Shown: positions 53,957 through 64,000 of the stretch, in pieces | How the letters are laid out: each line of letters starts with the position of its first letter | How positions within the stretch are numbered: position 1 is the stretch's first letter | From: Apostichopus japonicus | Lineage: Eukaryota > Echinodermata > Holothuroidea > Aspidochirotida > Stichopodidae | Reading direction: 5' to 3' | DNA: 64,000 nt | Assembly (NCBI RefSeq): GCF_037975245.1 | Contig: NC_092572.1 | Location: 9,092,501 to 9,156,500 of the forward strand | Position numbers and translations under genes: made by a program | The notes under the pieces: generated by a model | What the model was told of the DNA's origin: nothing | Seen by the model: only the letters and a program-made list of their open reading frames with translations | Database searches by the model: none

Positions 53957-54638
53957 AAGCTACAGCTGCATGAGAAACGCAAAGGCTATTATCAACAGCC
54001 ACAATAAAAAGTTCTATCAAAGGCCGTTGAAAATTCACCCAAGCATGGATGCAACTGCAGAATGCGAGAGACCTGCCCCCTCGGAGGAGAGTGCTTGACC
54101 CCCTCCATAGTATACAAAGCTGAAGTGACTGCTGGAGATTCTAAGTGTATTTATATTGGTATGTGAGGAGGGCAGTTCAAAACAAGGTTTAATAACCACA
54201 AAAAGTCGTTCAACTTGAAGAAATATCACGGAGAAACTGAGCTTTCAAAGCATGTTTGGTCTCTAAAAGAAAGTAATAGAGCCTTCCAAATCTCCTGGTC
54301 CATTGTCAGGCGATCAAACACATTGATCAACAGCTCAGGTTCTTGTAATTTATGCCAGGCCGAGAAACTAGCAATAATAGATCATTCTAGCCCTAATCTC
54401 TTGAACAAAAGATCAGAAATCCTGGCAAGCTGCAGACACCAACCAAAACACCCCCAAAATAAAGTCAAAACTAAGATGAAAGAGAGATAGCTTTTTAGTA
54501 CACCTCCTGACGATTGCTAGTAAGCATGAAACTCTGAGTAGAGGTTTGGTTGCAAAAATCAAAATTTACATTACGCTCTTCTTCATAACGTGGAATTGAG
54601 CACTCTATCGTGTTCTACTTGGAACATTTTATACACTT
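53957..54638 (+). mobile_element. Penelope-like element, 3' part with GIY-YIG domain
   Basis: Penelope-like retroelements encode a reverse transcriptase joined to a GIY-YIG endonuclease. Visible here are [19 protein letters not shown] (the conserved SYSCM box), then after a frameshift near 54055 CPLGGECLTPSIVYKAEVTA and CIYIG (the YIG motif). A TGA follows, and then a frame ending at 54490 with FNNHKKSFNLKKYHGETELS, HVWSLK, ISWSI, CNLCQAEKLAI and NKRSEILASCRH. All these are typical of the family's C-terminus. A hammerhead ribozyme follows at 54502. The element is truncated at the TA tract and inactive in this copy. Confidence 0.9.
54502..54545 (+). ncRNA. Type I hammerhead ribozyme of the Penelope-like element
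   Basis: The core CTGACGA at 54507-54513 and GAAA at 54528-54531 are complete. Helix II is TGC/GCA. Helix III is ACT/AGT around CTG, with cleavage nucleotide A54540. Helix I pairs GAGGT (54541-54545) with ACCTC (54502-54506). It lies 12 bases after the endonuclease stop, where Penelope-like elements are known to carry such ribozymes. It shares the ACT-NNG-AGT helix III and U-U 10.1/11.1 with the pair at 3.9 kb. Confidence 0.85.
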
Positions 54639-54639
54639 C

Positions 54640-54644
<5 letters not shown>

Positions 54645-54680
<36 letters not shown>
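54645..54680. repeat. (TA)n microsatellite
   Basis: TA tract closing the 3' side of the Penelope-like relic. Confidence 0.9.
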
Positions 54681-54682
<2 letters not shown>

Positions 54683-54689
54683 ACATCTA

Positions 54690-55970
<1,281 letters not shown>

Positions 55971-56284
55971 GTCCTGGCGGTGAAATGTTACGGTATTATT
56001 TACATTTTCTTTTATGGTATTTATTTATTCTTCTATAGAGAAGTAAGTTATACTTAATGAACAGAAATTGTGGCCGAAAGTGGGATAAGTTGGTTGAAAT
56101 GAAGCCAAGTTTGTATTCTACAAACTGTCACAATTCCAACCATCAAAATCGATAACAAACTACTGGCTTATAGGAGAAAACTTTTATCCACCCAGCCGAT
56201 GAACGTCTGTAAAGATTAGTAAAAGAATAAATAACAAGCTAGCAAAATTCCAGTCAAATTCTATAAGCTAATTTTTATCGCCAC

Positions 56285-56590
56285 GTGTTTTAAAACTTTT
56301 ATCAATGATTTTCTTGCCCCACAATTTAGCCATTTGGAACTCTTTTCAACGAATACATCTGAGATTGTAAAATATATCAGGAATATAAATATACCAATAT
56401 ATGGTATATTGGACAAAATGTGATGAAATAATTTTATCTTCATATGTTTTAAAACTGGATCACTGACTTACTTGGTCCACAATTCAACCGTTTGAAATTC
56501 CTTCTACGAACTGTATCAGGTTGTCAAGAATCTCTTATGTGTGACTGTATACATACCAACATATGGTATATCGGACAAAATTTAATAAAC
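56285..56590. repeat. Diverged tandem duplication, period ~160-170
   Basis: Two copies of CAATTYARCCRTTTGRAA and ATATGGTATATYGGACAAAA in the same order, with moderate divergence. Confidence 0.7.
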
Positions 56591-56831
56591 ATTTTTCTTT
56601 TCTTATTTGAGGGTCAAAATATCATTTTTCATTTTGCACGCTGTCTGGTTTCGCTCAAGGTGTAATGTAGATTGACATACATACTAGTATTATACCGCAG
56701 GCATCATCTGTTTCGCTTCACCGACTTAATGAAACGTTGGACAAGGTATATTAGCTGATTTGCCATCACATACACACCACACATGCGCGCGCATGCGCAC
56801 ATCTGTAGGAATACACAGTTGTCTTTTTGTC

Positions 56832-56849
56832 AATATATATATATATATG

Positions 56850-56908
<59 letters not shown>
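56832..56908. repeat. (TA)n microsatellite
   Basis: TA tract with a few AAA interruptions. Confidence 0.9.
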
Positions 56909-56909
<1 letters not shown>

Positions 56910-57899
56910 TACGTATAGGCTATTACAATTAGGTTAGCCTAACTACAGACTGCAAGCAATGACGACTATACAATTACTTTCTGAGATTCTGAAAAGCATT
57001 TACAAAATATCTTCTCAAATATTGATATTTAGTTAAACAGTATACTGAAGTATCTGTTGTGCCGTTTGGTTGCAAAAAATGTGATCGTGTATCTAATTCA
57101 TGTATTGTTTGGGTGAAAATATATATCGTTAAATTGTGAGAAATTAAAGGGGCACCCATTTGGTAAGTTTACGGAGCTCTTGTTTACTTAAAACATTACT
57201 TCAGGCTACAAAAGTTTGATCTTTCCAAACTAAAACATGTTAGAATATATTTGGGAGAAATACTGGCTCCCGTTGTTGGTTTTATGTTGATATTGAACTG
57301 TTTAACCTTAAACCCATTTTACATCAATAATTGTTATTTCATGTATATTCCTTTAGAGGATACTTTCTACCTTTTACATGTCTTTCTTATACTTCTATTC
57401 ATTTAATACTTTGTTGTCAATTGTTTGGGCTGATTTTATAAAAATAAATAAATTTATAAAAATCGTGTCAATAGCAATAACGAGCAAACAAATCAAATAA
57501 AACAAAGAACGGCTATGGAAATAATCTTCGTAAAGGTCAACATGAAATTCGAAACTTAAGGGAACAAACTGCAAGACAATCACATTAAGAAAGAATCAGG
57601 TTAGAGTTGTGAGAGACAAAAAAAAACCCTGAAAAAATGGAAGTTTAAACACTGTTGCTTTGTGATGCCATGTTAGGCTTGTTCAATGCATTGACGGAGG
57701 TGACTATCGTAAGCAACTCTGTCACACATTTTAACTGCTCAAAATAATGAATCAAAGATTTGTATGACCACTCTCAACAAATCCCTAAATTCTTCGCAGT
57801 CCGGGCACAAGCAGAGAGTGCTTGTAATGCAGCTTTAGTTATGTTGACTATGGTCTAAGACCTCCTTCCCTCTCTTGTGGTTCTAATAACGTTGTGTTA

Positions 57900-58196
57900 A
57901 TATTCTATAGAATACTTTGCAAAGAGGGCAATTATGTACAGGCAAAACAGATTCTCGGTTCCTCTTACGTTTTAAAAATCACAAACAAATCTATTCGTGA
58001 TAATTTTGCAGGATTCCCCGTTTCCGAACAGTTCAATCTTCATAGTCATTCTCTCAGAAATCTAAATTGTAGTTTAACTGCCTCGAACTTCAAATCTGCT
58101 ACTGAGTGTAACCGAAAAGAAGTCGATTGGATATTTCGAATTAAGTCACACATCACCGGCCTCAACAAAGACTTGGGACCCCTTAACAACTATTAG
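57900..58196 (+). mobile_element. Retroelement C-terminal relic (Penelope/GIY-YIG-like)
   Basis: The frame ends at a TAG at 58194-58196 and reads FPVSEQFNLHSHSLRNLNCS, KEVDWIFRIKSH and ITGLNKDLGPLNNY. This fits the C-terminal pattern VS-HFN--GHS-----, R--E--WI, GLN-DLG of GIY-YIG-type retroelement proteins. No intact catalytic motif is present, so the assignment is by pattern only. Confidence 0.5.
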
Positions 58197-58527
58197 TTCT
58201 ACAAACATATATAATCCGTTCTTTGCTCCTTGATCCGCTTCCTGTATTGTCATGGTTTATTTGGTTCTAATTCCATCAATGCCACTTACACTTACCTTTA
58301 ACTCATTTATTTTGTTTATCGCCAATTGTGTACAATGGGAAAGTAAGTCTAATATAAAGTCTTAAAATACTTAACAAAGTAGGAGACTCCCTGGAAGAAA
58401 AGTAAAAAAAAATGTACAAATATATACAATACAGTTTATATGTACATATGGATTAAATATACAGTAATAATATCCTAATGATGCTGAGATGGATACGTGA
58501 ATAGATTATATAATACTATAGTACGAG

Positions 58528-58958
58528 TTAATAAATTCCTTTTTTCAAATGTCTGGTGAATGTAGGTTTTGAAGGTATAGACTTCAACTTTTTTGATAGA
58601 TCATTCCAAATTTGTGTTGCTCTATTACGAAGACCGAATTTCCCTATGTTACTATAGGTAAAACTTGCAATGAGCGTTGTCGGCTTGTCTTGTGTGATGG
58701 TTATGTAAGACTCTGTTACTACATATATAAGTCATTGCAAGTGACTGGCAGTAATCCATTCCATGCTTTGTAAGCGAAAGTAGCAACCTTGACTGTTATA
58801 ATATCACCAAGTTTTAATAAATTTTGGGACTTAAATATTCCACTACTATATTCAAGTGGTGGGGCATTAGCAGTGTGACCTATAGCCCTCTTTTGGAGAA
58901 TATTTAAGTGGTCAATGTTAACATTGTATGTACCAGATCTAGCGTCATATCTAGCCAT
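58528..58958 (-). mobile_element. LINE reverse-transcriptase 3' relic, copy B
   Basis: The minus strand reads NIDHLNILQKRAIGHTANAP, LLKLGDIITVKVATFAYKAW, then after a frameshift HHTRQADNAHCKFY and, after another, SNIGKFGLRNRATQIWNDLS to a stop at 58528. It has the same terminal motif order as the 48.7-kb relic, in opposite orientation; a decayed, 5'-truncated copy. Confidence 0.85.
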
Positions 58959-59879
58959 CTGAAAATTAAAGTTATAAAAGTTGGTCTGCCATTTGACTCA
59001 AATCTTTCAATAAATTAACGCTTTACCCGACCACTATACTCGACAACATTAAACGTGGCTTACTGGTAATGGCAAAATGACATTGTATAAAATCTTACTC
59101 AATACGCTTCCTAGGGTATTTAGTAAAGCTTTAACATCTCCAAAGTGATTCGATACTAATAACAAAAATCACGTGGGTTGAGATCTGTCTGTGTGTATTT
59201 TCTACACAATGTAATCTTTGTAGGAAAACTTTCCTCAAAATTATTTTTTTTATTATTTTAATGTAGGATATTTATTATTACATGAGAAAACAAAATAATG
59301 ATAAAAAGCGAGACGTTTCATTTTAATATCGTCTACAAGATAAAAGATCCCTCCATTATTCTCATTAACAAGGAGATTGTTGCTTGCCGAAGTAATCATA
59401 CCGATATAGTATAGAAAATCACAAACAAATGAAGAAGAAGAAAAGAAAGTAAAATTGATGCTTTTATCCCGAAAATATGTTAGTGTTTAAAGTGTTTCCC
59501 AACTGTATTATAATCATGTATTAGTATATATGACAAATTGTATGTAACTTATGCTACGATTAAAAAAATCGTCGAAACAACTATTAATGGCAAACATAAA
59601 CCTACATCTTAAAACATCGCTTGTTTTAATGGTGACTTCGAGTAGTTAACTCGTATAATGTATTCATTATTTTATTACTTAGAGGTACAAAACTAATAGG
59701 CACTTAAAAATGGTAATGGAAAAAGCCCGTTGGTTACTCTCTTAAAATGATAGACTGAAGAATTCAGTCTTCTGTGAGACTGAAATTTTTTTCAGTGTTA
59801 TACACTGAGCTTAGACTGAGAAACACCTACTTAGACTATATTATCAGTTACACCGTTCAGTCGCTGTTTTGGACTGACT

Positions 59880-60000
59880 GTATTAACCAATCAGCTAATC
59901 ACATGTGGCATGGCATCTTACCATTTTCAGTCTCTGTATTCCACTGAAAAATGTATCCAATCAGAGGGATAGAAATGCGCCTACGTCATCCGAAAACTTG
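59880..60000 (+). promoter_or_regulatory. Possible promoter: two CCAAT boxes and CRE-like site
   Basis: CCAATCAG occurs at 59887 and 59957, 70 bases apart, followed by TACGTCA at 59982 and a locally CpG-richer stretch to 60130. This precedes the SAM-like exon on the same strand. No TATA box or start-site evidence, so this is an inference from motif clustering. Confidence 0.4.
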
Positions 60001-60157
60001 CAACTACGCCGACAAATACGTGACAACGAGCGCTACAATTTGTGTACATATATACTACTATATTCTTCGCTTAGCCAGGTACTCGCTGTACTGTACGTAC
60101 GCACGTCGTACACACAGCTAGGCATGAACGAGACAGACGACCGTATGTCTAAGCTAG

Positions 60158-60248
60158 AGTAAAGGTTATAAATTAGCAGTGGCTGAGTCTTTAAGAACTT
60201 TTCTTACAAATAAAGGTTTCCACGAAGAAGTGATAACAGTGTTCGAGG
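60158..60248 (+). pseudogene. Exon-like segment, SAM/LisH-like helix
   Basis: The open frame reads AVAESLRTFLTNKGFHEEVI then TVFEG, and stops at a good gtatgt donor. The L--FL--KGF-E-VI--FE pattern is that of the first helices of SAM-type domains in metazoan SAMD3-like proteins. An ATG at 60124 (MNETDDRMSKLE) lies just upstream but in another frame and hits TAA. Either an upstream exon is missing or the gene is broken. The rest of a SAM domain was not found before 61856. Confidence 0.5.
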
Positions 60249-60407
60249 GTATGTATGTATGTTTTTTGTTGTTTTCCAATTAATACAGAATAAAAGCTTG
60301 GCAGTTCGTAACGTTAGTTATTCTAGGTTTGTGCGCGAGGTAGGCCTAGCTAGGCTGTACTATAGCAAATAGGGCCTAGGCTATTGTTATAATTGGTGGG
60401 GCCTATT

Positions 60408-61250
60408 TACACGATCATCGGGCGAATAAGCACGCCGGACCTGCATATGTACCCGATCGTCGGGCAAATCAGCCCGCCTGTCCTGCATATGTACCCGATC
60501 GTCGGGCGAATATGCACGCTTGTCCTGCAATATGTACTCAATCGTCCCAAAATGAATCTAGCCTAGCCCTAGGCTAGGTTAACCTCATAACAAATACTTG
60601 AACATAATAATGCTCAAGAAATTGCAAAACACAGTACTATTATGCATAGATTGTAAGCACCCTTAATTATTTGCAAAATGTAGTTACTGCTACAGCCATT
60701 ACAGCATGAAGCTATCACGGTACCAGATCGTCGGGCAAATTAGCCCGCCTGTCCTGCATATGTACTCAATCGTCGGGCGAATAAGCACGCTTGTCAGAAC
60801 TGCAATATGTACTCAATCGTCCCAAATGAATCTAGGCTAGGTTAACCTCATAACAAATACTTGAATATAATAATGCTCAAGAAATTGCAAAACAGTACTA
60901 TTATGCATAGATTGTAAGCACCCTTAATTATTTGCAAAATGTAGTTACTGCTACAGCCATAACAGCATGAAGCTATCACGGTACCAGATCGTCGGGCAAA
61001 TTAGCCCGCCTGTCCTGCATATGTACCCAATCGTCGGGCGAATAAGCACGCTTGTCAGGACTGCAATATGTACTCGATCATCCCAAATGAATCTAGGCTA
61101 GGTTAACCTCATAACAAATACTTGAACATAATAATGCTCAAGGAAATTGCAAAACACAGTACTATTATGCATAGATTGTAAGCACCTAATTATTTGAAAA
61201 TGTAGTTACTGCTACAGCCATTACAGCATGAAGCTAACACGATTCTGTTA
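60408..61250. repeat. ~260-bp higher-order tandem repeat, three copies
   Basis: Copies of CCTCATAACAAATACTTGAA at about 60581, 60846 and 61106 and of CAGATCGTCGGGCAAATTAG at 60724 and 60986. Inside are ~40-base subrepeats of the form CGATCGTCGGGCGAATAAGC. Confidence 0.9.
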
Positions 61251-61855
61251 AACCATTACCATTGTATTTAAATCATGTGGAAACTGGAAAAGAATTGGTA
61301 TGCTTTTGTTATTTTATAAAACATATAGTGGGCCATCAGTCTTTATTATAAGATTTTACACTTATATTACCATTCACTCATCTTATTAAATCAGTTTCTT
61401 TTACAAGCAGATAGACATATTAGTGAAATCAGTAGGCTAAAATGTAAATCATATTCCTTATTCACTGGTTTTCTATGCTGATGTAATGGAATCAGGAGAT
61501 GTCATGAACAATTTATCCTTAAAAAGAGAAATTTCTGAAAACAACTAACAAAAAACCTTGCTTGGTAACCATGTACCTGCCAAAATCAACATGATAACCC
61601 ATAAATGTTAGGTTTAATTTGAATCCACCTTCACATAAAACATCTCACCCGCCATGGATGACATATTGCTGCATATCGTGAATTGATGTATCTCCTTCGT
61701 ACAATGCCAGTCATGTTCTTGTTTCTCCATTCTCTCCCAAATATTAGTCTAGTCCACATGGAACTCTACCTCTCAACATATCTTTTTTAAGAATGTTTTG
61801 ATTTATACCATATTGCTTGTCCTTTATCACATTTATTTTTATCTTCACCTAACAG

Positions 61856-62154
61856 GAGGGCACAGATATTGAGAGCGCAGCACAGGGCAGACAAGGACAA
61901 TATTGGCAGCCTTTCATCCTATCTCTCGGGCCAGAATTGAACCCCAAACAATTCTTCATTGTGGCAGATAAACTGGCCATTCCAGCAGGGACAGAGGCAT
62001 AGAACATACATTTAACATAGACTATGCTCCCCCTCTACAACACTAGTTTTGTGAGTTCCATGCTTCCATGGTGTATGGAATTGTGCAACCAACAGAAGTG
62101 AAGTCTCTCGTCCGAATCCTTGCCACATCTATAAGGGCAGCCAGCATGGAGTAA
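61856..62154 (+). pseudogene. Broken C-terminal exon, SAMD3-like/uncharacterised protein
   Basis: After an aacag acceptor the frame reads WQPFILSLGPELNPKQFFIV then ADKLAIPAG and ends at TAG 62000. A second frame from 61999 continues IEHTFNIDYAPPLQH, a TAG, then FCEFHASMVYGIVQPTEVKS and LVRILATSIRAASME to TAA 62154. The pieces fit end to end as one former C-terminus (sequence ... D-LAIPAG ... F-F-I-Y---L--F-EF) found in large SAM-domain proteins of fishes and invertebrates. One frameshift and one stop indicate a pseudogene or sequence error. I know of no assigned function. Confidence 0.5.
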
Positions 62155-62227
62155 CTTCAAGGAGTGAATGTTACTTTTTTATTGCTCTGTAGTCCGGAAC
62201 CACGTGTGTCAGCATGGAGTAGCTTTA

Positions 62228-62600
62228 AAAGGGTGTGAAGACTCGCGCAAAAAGAACGTCTAATGCCGGTAATCTGACCTAGTTTCGAATGAGGTGTAAC
62301 AGAAGTGTTAGACACTGCCATCGATCCCAGAAAATACAAACACAGCTTGCTACCGTCGGTAATTAGACACTAGTGTACAGTCAGTACATACAGCTGCGGT
62401 CAATACCCACATGACAGTGTATAAACGATACAGCGATGAACATCTCAGGTCCAGCTAAAGATATCAAGGTATCACGTTTCATTACTGTCTGTCTTTTTTA
62501 GCGACACGAACAAACATCACTTGCAAGCAACAGAAAGTTAACTTTTTCAGATGGCTGCACGCTGTGTGGGACAAGTTTACAAGTTCAATGCCTTTAAGGA
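62228..62600 (+). mobile_element. Dispersed ~375-bp repeat, copy B
   Basis: Same order and orientation as 11238-11612. It lacks the 16-base duplication near the first third and differs by scattered substitutions. It begins about 70 bases after the broken exon. Confidence 0.8.
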
Positions 62601-64000
62601 GTAACTAACACATACCCTAAAACGTTAAATTGATAACCCGGAGTTTACCAACAGTTTTATATAAATAGGGAGGGCTCCAGAAATAAATATTTAATTGATT
62701 TTTGGTTTTTAAAAATATTTTTTTATGATACTGATCTAATTATGAATGTAATTAAACAAACACCTAGTTGCCAAAAAACTTTGTTGTATGATTTTTCGAG
62801 CATGTTATTTTAATGTTTACTTTAATGTTCCCACATTTCACTGCACTCACTATGTTGAAGGTTTATTTAATTAAGCAATTAATTAAGCTAATATTATTTA
62901 TTGTGCACAATATTCCATAATTTGTTCCATGAAAAGCAAGTAATCTGATTATTATAAAGTCAGTAACTGTAGAAAATTCCATTTGAGAATATCCTTTCCT
63001 CATTATTCCCCCCCCCCCATTTTTTTTTTAATTTGAGTGATGTAATGAGTCAAAACTGTTTCAATTTTTTAGTCGACTCTCGAGTGACATTTCTTTTTCA
63101 GCTAGAGGCCGACATTAAATGATTCACGTCAGATAATTTATAAAACTTCAAAATTTGATTGAAATCCCAATCACAATCACTATATGATTACTATCAGAAA
63201 GTTAAGAAATAATTGAGGGTGGTATAATAGTTACATGTACTGTTTTTGCATTCAAATTTGCTTTATATGAATGCCATATCATGAAATCGTGAATGCAGTA
63301 TATAATAATTCATGTTTATCTAATAGCCATTATGAAGTTAGTGCCATTCTGTCAACTGCTTGTAATATTTTGTTTTGTGTGTGCTGGATAATGACTTTCA
63401 GCAATCGCCAATCTATATCATTGAAACACAGAGTACTAAATGTTGACTGCACTGATATATAGTTTAACCATTCCTAATATTTTATAAATAACCTGCTGAA
63501 AATTTGTCATATGTTTTCCCCATTTTGAAATCATTCTAAGAAATTGTTGCTACTATACATTAATGATTCACAACTGGAAAAAAGGCAATGTACCAGATCA
63601 ATTGTACTATCGTCATGTTTCCATCCTATCCCTTTTGTAAAGGCAGGATCGTATAGTTACTATATCCTTTACAGTGGAAAATTTAAAGTTCAGTGAGATC
63701 GAGAGATGGGATCAGCTGGGTATATAACGACTCAATTTACAGCTGTGTTGTCAATGAATTCCAGGGTATTACCACCTGGCGGGGACATACTAAGAATTTA
63801 AAGTGCTTTCTGTTGCAGTGGTGTTGCCAAACATTTGAATCTTGGTTGGTGATATGTCTATTTGTGAATTCCCTCTCGGGGGAGGGGTTCCCCAGGCCAC
63901 CCATTGGCGACACCACTGATCTGTTCTCAGCTCACCTAATCCTTTTCAAAAAAAAAATTAAAGAACATTTTAGATGGCCCAATTCAAGCAGAAATTTGAC
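62601..64000. other. Intergenic, no gene recognised
   Basis: AT-rich sequence with a C-run at 63007. No coding-like exon, RNA or element ends could be supported to the window edge. Confidence 0.5.

Overview
The window is eukaryotic and AT-rich, with GT-AG introns, many microsatellites and dispersed repeats. The Penelope-like, CR1-like, tRNA-SINE, hAT-like and Harbinger-like relics, together with a TRPC-type channel, fit a marine invertebrate. An echinoderm is my guess from general impression only, because no species-diagnostic sequence was tested.

Layout. 1-7.4 kb: a tRNA-related repeat, a 179-bp inverted repeat carrying two opposed hammerhead ribozymes between long TA tracts, then a head-to-tail array of about 373-bp units, each with a tRNA-like module. 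7.4-17.2 kb: no recognisable gene; it holds a perfect 64-bp palindrome, a minisatellite, a Harbinger-like MITE with TTA target duplication and a 54-bp satellite built from two palindromes. 17.2-43.75 kb, plus strand: one gene, the 13 last exons of a TRPC-family cation channel (839 residues visible; the N-terminal exons were not found). All 12 introns are GT-AG and the exon phases join into a single open frame with a stop codon and a downstream AATAAA. The introns are full of mobile-element copies, including two hAT-like elements, a foldback element and an antisense CR1-like LINE fragment. 44-59.9 kb: minisatellites, a tRNA-SINE, LINE 3' ends, and a decayed Penelope-like element with its own hammerhead ribozyme. 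59.9-62.2 kb: two exon-like pieces of what may be one decayed gene, a SAM/LisH-like helix segment behind CCAAT boxes and a broken C-terminal exon. 62.2-64 kb: a second copy of the 11.2-kb dispersed repeat, then no recognised feature.

The only gene with an intact frame across its visible exons is the TRPC channel. It has the family's ankyrin end, pre-S1 helix, S1-S6, LFW pore helix and EWKFAR TRP box, but lacks the His/Cys zinc motif usual in the ankyrin-linker region. It also has a long glycosylatable S3-S4 loop, an altered pore-loop cysteine spacing and an acidic C-terminus. The most unusual non-coding content is the set of hammerhead ribozymes and hammerhead-like motifs, all lying beside TA microsatellites.
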